Part shown: positions 28,939-38,820 of the stretch, piece after piece
Numbering within the stretch: the stretch's first letter is position 1
Layout of the letters: the number at the start of each line of letters is the position of its first letter
From: Altererythrobacter aquiaggeris
Lineage (GTDB): Bacteria; Pseudomonadota; Alphaproteobacteria; Sphingomonadales; Sphingomonadaceae
Reading direction: 5' to 3'
Length of the DNA stretch: 64,000 nucleotides
Assembly (NCBI RefSeq): GCF_037154015.1
Contig: NZ_JBANRL010000001.1
Span: 2,542,001 to 2,606,000 of the forward strand
The notes under the pieces: model-generated
Told to the model about the DNA's origin: nothing
Databases searched by the model: none
The model's input: only the letters and a program-made list of their open reading frames with translations
Made by a program: the position numbers and the translations under genes

Positions 28939-30342
28939 TTAATGTCCGGCGCTTGCGCCGCGCTTGATGCCTGACTTTGCCAACTGGTCATCTATTTGGG
29001 CAACCAACCGCTCCAGACCCGCCTCGCTATCGCTTTCCGCTCTGGCGACCAGCACATCCTGGGTGTTTGACGCGCGCAGCAACCACCAGCCGTCAGGCGT
29101 GGTAACCCTCACTCCATCCGTGCCGTCAACTTCCAGATCCGTGGACGCCAAGCGCTGTTCAACTTCTGCGATAGACGCGAACTTGCGCGCTTCATCCACC
29201 TGAAATCGCATTTCGGGCGTGTTGATCATCTGCGGCATATCGCTGCGCAACTGCGTCACCGATCGGCCCAATCTGGCGCTGGCCGCGATCAGCCGGACAC
29301 CGGCGTATAATGCATCGTCAAAACCGTAGTAATCATCAGCAAAAAAGACGTGACCGCTCATCTCGCCCGCCAAAGGTGCCCCGGTTTCCTTCATTTTGGA
29401 CTTAATCAGACTGTGGCCGGTTTTCCACATGACCGGCGTGCCGCCGTGTTCCGCGATGTGTTCGAACAGCGCCCGCGAAGCTTTCACATCGGCTATAATA
29501 GTAGAGTTTGGTAACTTTTTCAGCAGGTCTTCAGCGTAAATCATGAGCAATTGGTCGCCCCATATCACCCGCCCTTCGCCATCGATTGCGCCGATCCGGT
29601 CCCCGTCGCCATCGAATGCAACTCCAAAGTCGAGGTTCTTGCGCGCGACCAACTGCCGCAAATCTTCCAGATTGGCTTCAACAGTGGGGTCAGGATGATG
29701 ATTGGGAAAAGTGCCATCGACATCGGTGTAGAGCAAATGATGCTCGCCCGGCAGCCGCGCGGCGAGCGCCTCGAGCGCGGGACCGGCCGCGCCATTGCCG
29801 GCGTCCCAGCCGATCCGCAAGGCGCCAAGATCGCTGTCCGCGATACCGTCCAGCCCGGTCAGCAAACGGTCGATATAGGCGGTGCCCACTTCGCGAGTTT
29901 CCACGCTGCCGGTTCCGTCCATCCAATCCCCCGCTGCGGCCAGTCTGCCAATGGTCTGGATGTCCTGCCCGAAAAAAGGCCGACCCTGAAATACCATCTT
30001 GAAGCCGTTGTAATTGGCGGGATTGTGGCTGCCTGTTATCTGAATGCCGCCGTCCACATCTTCGGCTGAGGCTTCCGCATAATAAAGCGTCGGCGTGGCG
30101 ACCATGCCAATTGTCACGACATCGCAGCCGCTGGCATTCAAGCCTTCGATCAAGGCACGTTCGAGAATTGGCGAGCTGACCCGGCCATCATATCCTACAG
30201 CAACTTTCGATCCGCCGGCCTGTTTTAGAAGCGTGGCAAACCCGCGCCCGATGGCGCGCGCATCGTCAGGGCCAAGCGTCTCGCCGATAATGCCGCGAAT
30301 ATCATATTCGCGCAGGACGGTTGGATCGAAGGTATGGCTCAT
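28939..30342 (-). CDS. pgmG: Phosphoglucomutase/phosphomannomutase, PgmG type
   Basis: Interconverts the 1- and 6-phosphates of glucose or mannose, feeding sugar-nucleotide and exopolysaccharide synthesis. The 467 residues hold the four phosphohexomutase domains: substrate loop GYDGRVSSP near 49, active-site serine loop GIQITGSHNPANYNG near 100, metal loop FDGDGDRIG near 240, sugar-binding GEMSGHVFF near 325, and phosphate loop RASNTQDVLV near 425. PgmG is the name of the dual enzyme in gellan-producing Sphingomonas. Nine bases follow the DnaJ-like gene, so it is in the mipZ transcript. Confidence 0.93.
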   Translation of the reverse strand: MSHTFDPTVLREYDIRGIIGETLGPDDARAIGRGFATLLKQAGGSKVAVGYDGRVSSPILERALIEGLNASGCDVVTIGMVATPTLYYAEASAEDVDGGIQITGSHNPANYNGFKMVFQGRPFFGQDIQTIGRLAAAGDWMDGTGSVETREVGTAYIDRLLTGLDGIADSDLGALRIGWDAGNGAAGPALEALAARLPGEHHLLYTDVDGTFPNHHPDPTVEANLEDLRQLVARKNLDFGVAFDGDGDRIGAIDGEGRVIWGDQLLMIYAEDLLKKLPNSTIIADVKASRALFEHIAEHGGTPVMWKTGHSLIKSKMKETGAPLAGEMSGHVFFADDYYGFDDALYAGVRLIAASARLGRSVTQLRSDMPQMINTPEMRFQVDEARKFASIAEVEQRLASTDLEVDGTDGVRVTTPDGWWLLRASNTQDVLVARAESDSEAGLERLVAQIDDQLAKSGIKRGASAGH

Positions 30343-30351
30343 GGATGTTCC

Positions 30352-30639
30352 TCAGCGCCCGTCTGGCAATTCATCAAGCAGCACATCGCGCGCTGCAGTG
30401 GCTTCGTGCACCTGATCATTACGCCCGCCCTTGTCAGGATGAACAAGCGTGACCAGCCGTTTATGCGCGTCGTTTATTTCCTCCCGGCTGGCGCCCGCGC
30501 GAACGCCCAGAGTTTTGCGGGCGCGAAACACAGCCTGCTGGCGTGCAGAAGTTGTGCCGAACATTTGCCATGGCCAACGCCCGAAGATCATTTTGCAGCC
30601 CGCGCACAGAAACGCGAGTATGATGACAGATTTCAGCAT
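30352..30639 (-). CDS. Small DnaJ-domain membrane protein
   Basis: A 95-residue protein. The N-terminal hydrophobic stretch (about 1-18, SVIILAFLCAGCKMIF) could be a membrane anchor or a lipoprotein signal. A J-domain follows, with the diagnostic HPD in LVTLVHPDKGG (about 68-78). Such anchored mini-J proteins may recruit DnaK to the membrane. It sits between mipZ (3 bp) and pgmG (9 bp), clearly one operon. Confidence 0.85.
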   Translation of the reverse strand: MLKSVIILAFLCAGCKMIFGRWPWQMFGTTSARQQAVFRARKTLGVRAGASREEINDAHKRLVTLVHPDKGGRNDQVHEATAARDVLLDELPDGR

Positions 30640-30642
30640 GGC

Positions 30643-31455
30643 TCAGGCTAACTCCAGTTCGGGATCGGACATCCTTACTTTGGGCAGTGCGAGCCCCGCA
30701 ATCAACGAACGCAGTTCTTGCCGCGCAACCAGATGGCTGGTCCCCAGTTCGCCCAATTGCCCCTTATCAAGCAGTGTCAGTCCGGAGGGGAAAAGTTCGC
30801 GGTAGATAACCCGCTCCGACAAACCTTTTGCGATGCGGAAACCCACCCTTTTCGACAGCTCGTTCAGCGCCTTGTCAAGCCGCAGCTTGTTGCGCGCTTC
30901 GACGTGCTGCGTCCGGTTTCTGACAACGATCCAATCCATTTCGCGCCGATTTTCGTCAATCTGTGCGCGCGAACGTTTGAGCCGGGCCTCCCAGATCAAT
31001 TCCGCGTAAAAACTCAGCTTGCGAACCTTGAAAGTTTCCGCATCCACTTGCCCGATCAGATCGAAATCCACAAAACTGTCATTCAGCGGGGTGACGAGCG
31101 TGTCTGCTTCTGTCGCGGCGTGCCGCGCGAACGGATCATCACGACCAGGCGTGTCGAAGATCAAAAAGTCAGCTTCTTCGCCTAGTCTGCTCGCCATCTC
31201 CTCAAGCTCGGCCACGGTGCTTCCTGTGAAGGTTTCGCAAATCGCAGTCGGCAAAGACACCTCGCGTCGCATCTGCGTCTCATCGCGGTTCTCGAGATAG
31301 CGGTGCATGGTGCGCTGGCGCGGATCGAGATCGATTGCCGCCACTTTGGCCCCGCGATAGGCCAGCGCCACCGCGACATGGACAGCAGTTGTCGATTTGC
31401 CGGTCCCGCCTTTTTCGTTGGCAAATGTAATCCGGTAGGGTTTTTGGCCTGTCAC
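30643..31455 (-). CDS. mipZ: MipZ-type ParA-like division-site ATPase
   Basis: P-loop ATPase of 270 residues that in Caulobacter forms a polar gradient and restricts FtsZ to midcell. The deviant Walker A FANEKGGTGKSTTAVH lies at about 10-25, and the Walker B region LIFDTPGRDD near 97. The basic stretch RLKRSRAQIDENRREMDWIVVRNR is typical of MipZ and separates it from chromosome-partitioning ParA; no parB is near. Start is GTG. Divergent from panC across 86 bp. Confidence 0.93.
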   Translation of the reverse strand: MTGQKPYRITFANEKGGTGKSTTAVHVAVALAYRGAKVAAIDLDPRQRTMHRYLENRDETQMRREVSLPTAICETFTGSTVAELEEMASRLGEEADFLIFDTPGRDDPFARHAATEADTLVTPLNDSFVDFDLIGQVDAETFKVRKLSFYAELIWEARLKRSRAQIDENRREMDWIVVRNRTQHVEARNKLRLDKALNELSKRVGFRIAKGLSERVIYRELFPSGLTLLDKGQLGELGTSHLVARQELRSLIAGLALPKVRMSDPELELA

Positions 31456-31541
31456 GAAGCGTCTGTTTCCTTATGTCGTTGCTAGGGCGCGTTCCGGCCC
31501 GCTAGATAGATGCCGTTACACCTACCGGAGGGCACACAGCC

Positions 31542-32405
31542 GTGCAAACCATCACCAAGCTGGATTTGTTGAGAAAAGCAGTCGGCGAACTGCGAGCTGA
31601 CGGCGCAACCATAGCGCTGGTGCCGACTATGGGGGCATTGCATGAAGGGCACCTTACACTCATCCGCGAAGCCAAAAAGCGCGCGGACTATGTCGTCGCA
31701 TCCGTATTCGTAAACCCTGCCCAGTTTGGAAAAGGTGAGGATCTCGAGGCTTATCCAAGGCAACTGGCCGAAGATTCCGCCGCGCTTGACGGTGAAGGAA
31801 CTGCGCTTTTGTGGGCGCCCGATACCCGCGAAATGTATCCGGACGGTTTCGCGACAAATATTGTGGTTGCCGGGGTAAGCGCAGAATTTTGCGGCGCGTC
31901 ACGGCCCGGGCATTTTGACGGTGTGGCTCTGGTTGTCTGCAAGCTGTTCAACCAGGTGCAGCCTGATATCGCTATTTTCGGAGAAAAGGATTGGCAACAG
32001 CTCGCTGTCATCCGCCGAATGGCGGCCGATCTTGATCTGCGTCTGCCTAGCGTAACCAGGATCGTGGGCATACCGACTGTGCGGGAGAGCGACGGGCTCG
32101 CGATGAGCAGCCGCAACCGTTACCTTTCCAAAGACGACCGTGCCGCGGCAGCCACTCTGCCCCGCGAAATGCGCGAGGCGATTGCCCGGATCGAGGATGG
32201 TCAAAGCACCGCATGTGCCTTGGGCGGATTGGAAGATGCGCTGCTGGGTGCAGGCTTCAACTCGGTAGATTACGCGGAGCTGGCGGATGCGGCTACACTG
32301 GAAAAACTTGAAAAGTTAGGCAAACAACCCGCCCGATTGCTGGTGGCGGCCCGGATCGGCGGAACGCGGCTGATAGACAACATGGCGGTTGGCGGAGCGG
32401 GCTAA
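31542..32405 (+). CDS. panC: Pantoate--beta-alanine ligase
   Basis: Last step of pantothenate synthesis, ATP-dependent. The 287 residues show VPTMGALHEGHLTLI (about 27-41, HIGH-like motif), VASVFVNPAQFGKGEDLEAYPR, IFGEKDWQQLAVIRRMAADL near 148-167 and ESDGLAMSSRNRYLS (KMSKS-like) near 187. Start GTG, with GGAGGG 11 bases before. Its stop lies one base from the 3' CCA of the convergent tRNA-Gly, so transcription must end inside the tRNA or beyond. Confidence 0.96.
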   Translation: MQTITKLDLLRKAVGELRADGATIALVPTMGALHEGHLTLIREAKKRADYVVASVFVNPAQFGKGEDLEAYPRQLAEDSAALDGEGTALLWAPDTREMYPDGFATNIVVAGVSAEFCGASRPGHFDGVALVVCKLFNQVQPDIAIFGEKDWQQLAVIRRMAADLDLRLPSVTRIVGIPTVRESDGLAMSSRNRYLSKDDRAAAATLPREMREAIARIEDGQSTACALGGLEDALLGAGFNSVDYAELADAATLEKLEKLGKQPARLLVAARIGGTRLIDNMAVGGAG

Positions 32406-32406
32406 T

Positions 32407-32480
32407 TGGAGCGGGTAAGGGGAATCGAACCCCTCTATCTAGCTTGGAAGGCTAGAGCATTACCACTATGCTATACCCGC
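32407..32480 (-). tRNA. tRNA-Gly (anticodon TCC)
   Basis: Minus strand begins GCGGGTATAGC and ends TACCCGC-T-CCA with the CCA encoded. Acceptor arms GCGGGTA/TACCCGC pair perfectly. The anticodon stem CTAGC/GCTAG holds CTTCCAA, anticodon TCC. The T arm GAGGGGTTCGATTCCCC is normal. A TTGACG (minus, 32522-32527) 42 bases upstream may be the -35. Confidence 0.95.
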
Positions 32481-32634
32481 TCTCTCGGCTGACGCGCCGC
32501 TTGCCACCGCAGCAGGCCATCCGTCAACCAGACATCGCATCAGGTGCAAATTTATGGCGATATTTTTGCGGTTTTCTGCGACAAAGGCAATCTTTGTTTG
32601 CGGCTGGGCCCCAACGCACTAGCGTGCAATCGAC

Positions 32635-33549
32635 ATGGCAAGCGGTCTTACACATCTCGAACGGCTTGAGGCCGAAAGCATCCATATCATGCGCGAAGTG
32701 ATAGCAGACGCTGTCAATCCGGTGATGATGTATTCGGTGGGCAAGGACAGTGCTGTCATGCTCCATCTCGCCCGCAAGGCATTTCACCCGTCCCCGCCGC
32801 CTTTTCCCTTGCTCCATGTCGATACAACGTGGAAATTTCAGGCAATGTACGAATTGCGCCAAAAGGCTGCGCAGGACGCCGGGATGGAATTGCTCATCTG
32901 GCAAAATCCCGAAGCAACAAAGCGCGGTATCAACCCGTTCGACCATGGTGCATTGCACACTGATATGTGGAAGACGGAAGGGCTGAAACAGGCATTGGAA
33001 CACTACAGGTTTGATGCGGCATTCGGCGGTGCGCGGCGCGACGAGGAAAAAAGCCGGGCCAAGGAGCGGGTGTTTTCCTTCCGCAGCGCCAGCCACGTAT
33101 GGGATCCCAAAAACCAGCGGCCTGAGCTGTGGAACCTTTACAACGCACGGAAATCAAAGGGGGAAAGTATTCGCATCTTCCCGCTTTCCAATTGGACCGA
33201 ACTGGATATCTGGCAATACATCATGCTGGAGCAAATCGAGATCGTACCGCTGTATCTTTCGCAAATACGCCCGACCTATATGCACGAGGGCCGGCTATTT
33301 ATGGCCGACGATGTCGAGCGGCTTGAAAAAGTGCTGGGGGAGCGCCCTGAGATTTCCGAGCGGTCGATAAGATTTCGCACGCTTGGCTGCTTCCCGCTGA
33401 CAGGCGCTATCGAAAGCGATGCTGCAACGCTGGCAGAAGTCGTGCAGGAAATGCTGCTTACAACCACCAGCGAACGGCAAGGCCGGGTCATCGATCAGGA
33501 TGACGGCGGTGCAGGTATGGAGAAAAAGAAGGCCGAGGGTTATTTTTGA
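32635..33549 (+). CDS. cysD: Sulfate adenylyltransferase small subunit
   Basis: Catalytic subunit of ATP sulfurylase, forming APS from sulfate and ATP. The 304 residues begin [18 protein letters not shown], then the PP-loop [18 protein letters not shown] (about 37-54). Later come [20 protein letters not shown] near 126 and [13 protein letters not shown], all family signatures. Overlaps cysNC by one base (TGATG). In the 154 bp upstream no riboswitch or CysB-like box was recognised. Confidence 0.97.
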   Translation: MASGLTHLERLEAESIHIMREVIADAVNPVMMYSVGKDSAVMLHLARKAFHPSPPPFPLLHVDTTWKFQAMYELRQKAAQDAGMELLIWQNPEATKRGINPFDHGALHTDMWKTEGLKQALEHYRFDAAFGGARRDEEKSRAKERVFSFRSASHVWDPKNQRPELWNLYNARKSKGESIRIFPLSNWTELDIWQYIMLEQIEIVPLYLSQIRPTYMHEGRLFMADDVERLEKVLGERPEISERSIRFRTLGCFPLTGAIESDAATLAEVVQEMLLTTTSERQGRVIDQDDGGAGMEKKKAEGYF

Positions 33550-35471
33550 TGACCAGGGCCGCCACTAGCTACCAAACCGAAGCGCTTGTTGCCGACGATA
33601 TTGAAGCATATCTGGAGCAACATCAGAACAAGCAGCTTCTGCGGTTTATTACTTGCGGCAGCGTGGATGATGGAAAGAGTACGCTGATCGGGCGCCTGCT
33701 TTACGATTCCAAAATGGTTTTTGACGACCAGCTGGCCGCTCTGGAAGCAGACAGTAAACGGATCGGCACCCAGGGTCAGCAAATTGACTTTGCGCTGCTC
33801 GTCGATGGTCTGGCAGCGGAACGCGAACAGGGAATCACAATTGACGTCGCGTACCGGTTTTTCGCCACTGGTAAGCGCAAGTTTATCGTCGCAGATACAC
33901 CGGGCCACGAACAATACACCAGAAACATGGTAACGGGCGCATCGACTGCAGACGCTGCGGTAATCCTGATTGATGCGCGCAAGGGCGTGCTCGTGCAGAC
34001 GCGCCGGCACTCATTTCTTGCCCACTTGCTTGGTATCAAACATCTGGTGCTTGCTGTGAACAAAATGGATCTGGTTGGCTATGACCAGAAGATTTATGAC
34101 GAGATTGTGGCCGAATACCGCAAATTTGCGGACCAGATCGGGATAGAAGACTTCACGGCGATCCCCATATCCGGATTTCTGGGCGATAATATTGCCAGCG
34201 CGCCTTCGCCTAATATGAAATGGTACCGCGGGGTAAGCCTGATCGAACATCTCGAAACAGTCGAACTTGCCAATCAGGAAGCACGAAAGCGCCTTTTTCG
34301 GATGCCGGTACAGTGGGTCAGCCGACCCAATCTCGATTTTCGCGGATTTGCGGGCCTGATATCCGACGGCCGGATAAAAGCCGGCGACGAAGTGCGCGTC
34401 TTACCATCGGGGAAGACCAGCAAAATCAAATCGATCGTCACATTCGGTGGCGACCTCGATGAAGCAATTGCAGGTCAGTCAGTAACGCTGACGCTCGAAG
34501 ATGAAGTGGATTGCAGCCGGGGCGATGTAATTTCATCATCTGATGTCCCGCCTGAATCTGCCGACCAGTTCGAAGCAACACTGGTCTGGATGAACGAGGA
34601 AGCAATGAAGCCGGGCCGCGGCTATTGGCTGAAACTGGCCACACAGACTGTTGGCGCGACGGTGCAGGAACCGAAATACGAAATTAACGTCAACACGATG
34701 GAACATCTCGCTGCAAAGACCCTGGGCCTGAACGCGATCGGCGTTGCAGAAGTGCATACTGACAAGCCGATCACCTTCGAACCCTATCGCGACAGTAGAA
34801 CCTTGGGCGGATTTATTCTGATCGACAAAATCACCAATGCGACCGTCGCTGGTGGTATGCTCAATTTCAGCCTGCGCCGCTCACAAAACGTCCATTGGCA
34901 GCCAACCACCGTCACCCGGGAGGATCACGCTGGACGCAAGAATCAGCTGCCACGCTTGCTTTGGTTTACGGGTCTTTCCGGGTCCGGCAAGTCGACCATT
35001 GCAAACGAGGTCGAGAAACAACTGGCGTTGATGAACCGGCACACATTTTTGCTCGATGGTGACAATGTCCGCCACGGTCTGAACAGGGATCTCGGCTTTA
35101 CTGAAGCCGACCGGATAGAAAATATCCGCCGGGTGGGCGAAGTCGCAAAGCTGATGACTGACGCGGGTCTGATCGTACTTACCGCTTTTATCAGTCCGTT
35201 CCGTGCTGAACGTGAAATGGTTCGCAGAATGCTGCCAGACGGCGAGTTCATGGAAATCTTTATCAACACTCCGTTGGAAGTAGCCGAGAAACGCGATGTA
35301 AAAGGGCTATATAAAAAGGCCCGAAGTGGTGCGCTCAAGAACTTCACCGGTATCGACAGCCCCTATGAAGTGCCGCAAAATGCCGACCTTATCATAGACA
35401 CGGCGCAAATGAGCCCTGCCGAAGCTGCGCGGTATATTATTGGCGAGATGATTGCGAACGGCTGGCGCTAG
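33549..35471 (+). CDS. cysNC: Fused sulfate adenylyltransferase large subunit / APS kinase (CysNC)
   Basis: A 640-residue fusion. Part one (about 1-440) is the EF-Tu-like GTPase subunit of ATP sulfurylase: [16 protein letters not shown] near 35-50, [17 protein letters not shown] near 115, NKMDLV near 173. Part two (about 460-640) is APS kinase: P-loop [12 protein letters not shown] near 475, [16 protein letters not shown] and the PYEVP ending region. Together with CysD it converts sulfate to PAPS. The first in-frame codon is a TTG inside the cysD stop; the ATG at 33549 is preferred. No PAPS reductase gene lies nearby. Confidence 0.97.
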   Translation: MTRAATSYQTEALVADDIEAYLEQHQNKQLLRFITCGSVDDGKSTLIGRLLYDSKMVFDDQLAALEADSKRIGTQGQQIDFALLVDGLAAEREQGITIDVAYRFFATGKRKFIVADTPGHEQYTRNMVTGASTADAAVILIDARKGVLVQTRRHSFLAHLLGIKHLVLAVNKMDLVGYDQKIYDEIVAEYRKFADQIGIEDFTAIPISGFLGDNIASAPSPNMKWYRGVSLIEHLETVELANQEARKRLFRMPVQWVSRPNLDFRGFAGLISDGRIKAGDEVRVLPSGKTSKIKSIVTFGGDLDEAIAGQSVTLTLEDEVDCSRGDVISSSDVPPESADQFEATLVWMNEEAMKPGRGYWLKLATQTVGATVQEPKYEINVNTMEHLAAKTLGLNAIGVAEVHTDKPITFEPYRDSRTLGGFILIDKITNATVAGGMLNFSLRRSQNVHWQPTTVTREDHAGRKNQLPRLLWFTGLSGSGKSTIANEVEKQLALMNRHTFLLDGDNVRHGLNRDLGFTEADRIENIRRVGEVAKLMTDAGLIVLTAFISPFRAEREMVRRMLPDGEFMEIFINTPLEVAEKRDVKGLYKKARSGALKNFTGIDSPYEVPQNADLIIDTAQMSPAEAARYIIGEMIANGWR

Positions 35472-35500
35472 GCGCAGTGTCCGGCATGGAAAGAGCCCAA

Positions 35501-36235
35501 ATGAACGACGCTGAACTCGCAGCCCATCTGGCGCTGACCGCCGGAAATATTTTGCTGAAGGTCCGTGACAGCGGCGTTTTCTCGGGCAAAGCGCTTGGCG
35601 TAGCCGGCGACGAAGTGGCAGATCGTTATCTGGTGAATGCACTGCGCGCGCAGCGGCCGCAAGACGGAATCCTCTGCGAAGAAAGCAAGGACACTCTCGG
35701 CAGATTAGGAAGTTCGCGTGTCTGGATCGTAGATCCGGTGGATGGGACACGCGAATATGGCGAAGGCAGAGATGATTGGGCCGTCCATGTGGGGCTAGCG
35801 GTAAACGGTGTTGCCGAGGTCGGAGCAGTCGCTCTGCCAGGCTTGAACGGCGGCGTGATATTGCGAAGCGACCGGCCGCAAAACTTACCGCCGGCGGCGG
35901 CCCTGCCGCGCATCGTGGTCAGCCGCACACGCCCCGCGCCAGAAGCCATGTCAGTTGCAGAGACGCTTGGCGGCGAAATTATCGCCATGGGCTCCGCCGG
36001 GGCGAAAGCGATGGCCATTGTCCGCGGTGAAGCGGAGATATATCTCCATTCCGGCGGCCAGCACGAATGGGACAGTTGCGCGCCCGTGGCAGTTGCAAGG
36101 GCGTACGGGCTGCATTGCTCACGGATCGACGGATCGCCGCTAAGCTATAACCGGAAAGATACCTACCTACCCGACTTGCTCATCTGCCGCCCCGAACTGG
36201 CCCGGCGAACACTCCGGCTTGTTTCCGAGATGTAA
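35501..36235 (+). CDS. cysQ: 3'(2'),5'-bisphosphate nucleotidase CysQ
   Basis: Removes the 3'-phosphate from PAP, a by-product of PAPS use that would otherwise build up. From the ATG at 35501 the protein has 244 residues; upstream GTG 35477 and ATG 35486 also read in. The IMPase-family metal motifs are ILCEESKDT near 48, VDPVDGTREYGEGRDDW near 70 and HEWDSCAPVAVARAYG near 188. Position directly after cysNC makes the PAP phosphatase role likely. Convergent with the OmpA-like gene, 3 bp apart. Confidence 0.92.
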   Translation: MNDAELAAHLALTAGNILLKVRDSGVFSGKALGVAGDEVADRYLVNALRAQRPQDGILCEESKDTLGRLGSSRVWIVDPVDGTREYGEGRDDWAVHVGLAVNGVAEVGAVALPGLNGGVILRSDRPQNLPPAAALPRIVVSRTRPAPEAMSVAETLGGEIIAMGSAGAKAMAIVRGEAEIYLHSGGQHEWDSCAPVAVARAYGLHCSRIDGSPLSYNRKDTYLPDLLICRPELARRTLRLVSEM

Positions 36236-36238
36236 AAT

Positions 36239-36841
36239 TCAGCCGCCAGGCGCCGGGCGGGACGGTGCCACCTTTGGCGCGTTGTCATCAATCGCTACCG
36301 TAATGTCGACCCTGCGATTGAGCGCGCGTCCCTTTTCGTTGGGACTGCCATCGGGCAGGGCGTTGGGCTGGACCGGGTTCTGCTCGCCGAAAGAAATTAC
36401 GCGGATGCGGTCGTCAGCCACCCCGCGAGCGATCAACCAGTCACGAACGGCATCTGCGCGGGCTTGGGCCGCGCGCAGGTTTGCCGCATCCGTGCCGCCG
36501 GCATCACTATGTCCGCCCAGCACTACCGCCTTGCCCTTGGCGATTTGCTCGGAAGCCATGACCTTCCCCAACGCTTCAATCGCGGCGGAATCGAGAACGT
36601 CGCCGCCAGCGGGAAAGGTCACCGTTGTATTCAGCGGTTCCAGAATTTCAGGGATGCCTTTAATTTCCGCTTCAGGGGAAAAAATGGACGCAGTTGCCTG
36701 GGCTTCGGGCTCGTCAAGGACCGCGCCGGTCTCGTCTGTTTCAGGTTCGGTTTCACGTGGAGCGCGATCGCAGGCGCTCAACGACAGGCCGAGAATTGCT
36801 GCAATTACGATAGTTCGGGTCATGGATTTTCCTGTTTTCAT
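36239..36841 (-). CDS. OmpA-family lipoprotein
   Basis: A 200-residue protein with a lipoprotein signal (TIVIAAILGLSLSACDRA; lipobox LSAC, cysteine near 24). An acidic linker follows, then a C-terminal OmpA-like peptidoglycan-binding domain (about 85-185: LGGHSDAGGTDAANLRAAQARADAVRDWL, then FGEQNPVQPN and ALNRRVDITV). Probably anchors the outer membrane to peptidoglycan. The first ATG overlaps the antiporter stop (ATGA); a second ATG at 36823 has AGGAAAA in front, and either could be used. Confidence 0.87.
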   Translation of the reverse strand: MKTGKSMTRTIVIAAILGLSLSACDRAPRETEPETDETGAVLDEPEAQATASIFSPEAEIKGIPEILEPLNTTVTFPAGGDVLDSAAIEALGKVMASEQIAKGKAVVLGGHSDAGGTDAANLRAAQARADAVRDWLIARGVADDRIRVISFGEQNPVQPNALPDGSPNEKGRALNRRVDITVAIDDNAPKVAPSRPAPGG

Positions 36842-38697
36842 GCCGGCTGTTCACCCATTTCGCTGCGTTTGCCTGCACGCTTTTCAGCGGCCTCTTCCGG
36901 AGTTTTGGTCCTGGGCGGCGAGAACGATATGATGGTGTCACCGGCGCGTGGTTCCGGGCGAACGGCATGCGTAAAGAACCGCATGGTCCCGGTGGCCCTC
37001 AAGATAAGCAGCATATTGGCCGAATGTGGCAGTTTCTCCTGAGCGTCTTCAAAATCGAATTCGTCTGACAAGGTCGTTTTGCGAAAAACCCAACCCTCGG
37101 CTTGCCGGTCATTCACATCACTCACACCAAAACCGGATTCGAACAGTGCACGGCCGCGAAGCGAAAGCGGCAGCGCGTGTTTGTCATTGTCATCACCCGC
37201 TTCGCCCAGTTGATAGACGGCATCGCGGCCGATTTCATGGGCAAATTCATTGCACACCAAAGCGTTGTACGCTTCATTATCGGTGGCTGCGACCAGCACC
37301 TGGAATGGCGCCAGATCGAGATTGTGTTCGGTTGCCTCGTTCAGGATTTCGCCGTGATAATAGGGAATTCCCTTGGCCCTGGCCTGGGCAAGCCGCTGCC
37401 AGCTGGCATCGACCACCATGACCGGCGTCTTCAACGCATGCATTTGTTCAGCCAGAGCGATGGCCCAAGGTGTGCTTCCGACTATCAGGAGGCCTGGACG
37501 GGTATTGCCTTTCACGCCCAGCCATTTCGCAACCAGATTGACGGTGAAGCCGTGGGCGATGATCGTCGCCACGACCACAGCAAAACTCAGCGCAATAAGC
37601 GCATTGCCATCGGCATAACCAAGTTCCGACAGACGCAATGCGAAAAGGCCTGAAATCGCAACCAGAACGATACCGCGCGGCGCGATCCAGGACAGGAACA
37701 GACGTTCATTCCACGGGATTGACGTACCCAGCAGGCTGATGAGAATTGTCGCCGGACGGACGATGAAAAGTAGCGCGAGCAGAAAGAGGCCGAAACGCCA
37801 GTTCAGATAGACAAGTTCTTCGACTTTGAGCGACGCTGATAGCAGGATAAATATCCCGGAAACCAGCAGGACGGCGATGTTCTGTTTGAAGGGATGAATA
37901 CTGCGCAGACTGGAGACATTCATATTGGCCAGCGCGACGCCCATCACGGTCACCGCGACCAGTCCGGCCTCGTGCTCGATCAGGTTCGACACTACGAAGA
38001 CGCCGATAACCATGGTCAACAACACAGGGACTTTGAGATATTCGGGCACTGCACCGCGCGGGAACGACCAGGCAATAAACTTGGCGGCTGCATAGCCGAT
38101 CAGGCCCGCGATAATGGCGGCAAATATCATCGGCGGGACTACTTCGAATACCGATGCGCCCGGATTTTCCGCTAATTTACGAAAATACTCATATGCAATG
38201 ACAGCACATAGCGCGCCGGTAGGGTCATTGACGATTGCCTCCCACTTGAGGATCGCGGCCGGCCTTGTTTGAACGGAGGACTGGCGCAGCAGCGGTATGA
38301 CGACCGTCGGGCCTGTAACTACCAGAATTCCGCCGAACAGGACGGCAACCTCAAATTGTACCTTTGCAATATAGACAAGCGCAGCCGTGCCGAACGCCCA
38401 CCCCAAAAGCACGCCAATCGTAGCAAGCCTCAGGACTGCGGAACCGGCATGGCGTAATTCACGAAGATCAAGGCTCAGCCCGCCTTCGAACAATATCAAT
38501 GCAACGCCGATCGCCACCATAGGCTCAAGCAAGTCGCCAAAAGCGAGATCGGGATCAATCAGACCGAAAACAGGACCGGCAAGGAACCCTGCCGCAAGCA
38601 TCAGGACGATGGCGGGCCAGCCCGTACGCCAAGCCACCCACTGTGCGCCGATCCCCAGCAGGCCCACGAATGCAATTACAAGTGCTTGTTCTTCCAT
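36838..38697 (-). CDS. Cation:proton antiporter with C-terminal TrkA-N-like domain
   Basis: Monovalent cation/H+ antiporter (CPA family) of the inner membrane. From ATG 38697 (GGGAG before it) the protein has 619 residues: about twelve membrane segments to residue 385, with the likely ion-site stretch GPTVVIPLLRQSS near 131 and KWEAIVNDPTGALCA near 153. Then comes a Rossmann-like TrkA-N domain (RPGLLIVGSTPWAIALAEQMH from 395) and a further cytoplasmic tail. It resembles NhaP-like or YjbB-like sodium antiporters; ion choice is not predictable. The downstream OmpA gene is coupled by ATGA. Confidence 0.9.
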   Translation of the reverse strand: MEEQALVIAFVGLLGIGAQWVAWRTGWPAIVLMLAAGFLAGPVFGLIDPDLAFGDLLEPMVAIGVALILFEGGLSLDLRELRHAGSAVLRLATIGVLLGWAFGTAALVYIAKVQFEVAVLFGGILVVTGPTVVIPLLRQSSVQTRPAAILKWEAIVNDPTGALCAVIAYEYFRKLAENPGASVFEVVPPMIFAAIIAGLIGYAAAKFIAWSFPRGAVPEYLKVPVLLTMVIGVFVVSNLIEHEAGLVAVTVMGVALANMNVSSLRSIHPFKQNIAVLLVSGIFILLSASLKVEELVYLNWRFGLFLLALLFIVRPATILISLLGTSIPWNERLFLSWIAPRGIVLVAISGLFALRLSELGYADGNALIALSFAVVVATIIAHGFTVNLVAKWLGVKGNTRPGLLIVGSTPWAIALAEQMHALKTPVMVVDASWQRLAQARAKGIPYYHGEILNEATEHNLDLAPFQVLVAATDNEAYNALVCNEFAHEIGRDAVYQLGEAGDDNDKHALPLSLRGRALFESGFGVSDVNDRQAEGWVFRKTTLSDEFDFEDAQEKLPHSANMLLILRATGTMRFFTHAVRPEPRAGDTIISFSPPRTKTPEEAAEKRAGKRSEMGEQPA

Positions 38698-38820
38698 GCT
38701 GCTCCCGATTGGCAATTGCTATATCTCACTGCCAATGTGCCGTTAGTGGCCGCCAGTCGAAACCGTCAGCCGCGAGACCTGATTAGTGGCGGTTTCGCAA
38801 CTTGCTGACAAGCAATCAAA

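Noticed and set aside
38758-38797. CGAAACCG/CGGTTTCG inverted repeat downstream of apt, with a TTAGTGGC direct repeat
   Set aside because: Perfect eight-base arms but a 24-base loop, no T tract and no clear target; may be a weak terminator but was not called.
13822-38820. Shared 12-mer CTGACAAGCAAT at 13.8 kb and 38.8 kb
   Set aside because: Many identical 12-mers are expected by chance in 64 kb, so this is not evidence of a repeat family.
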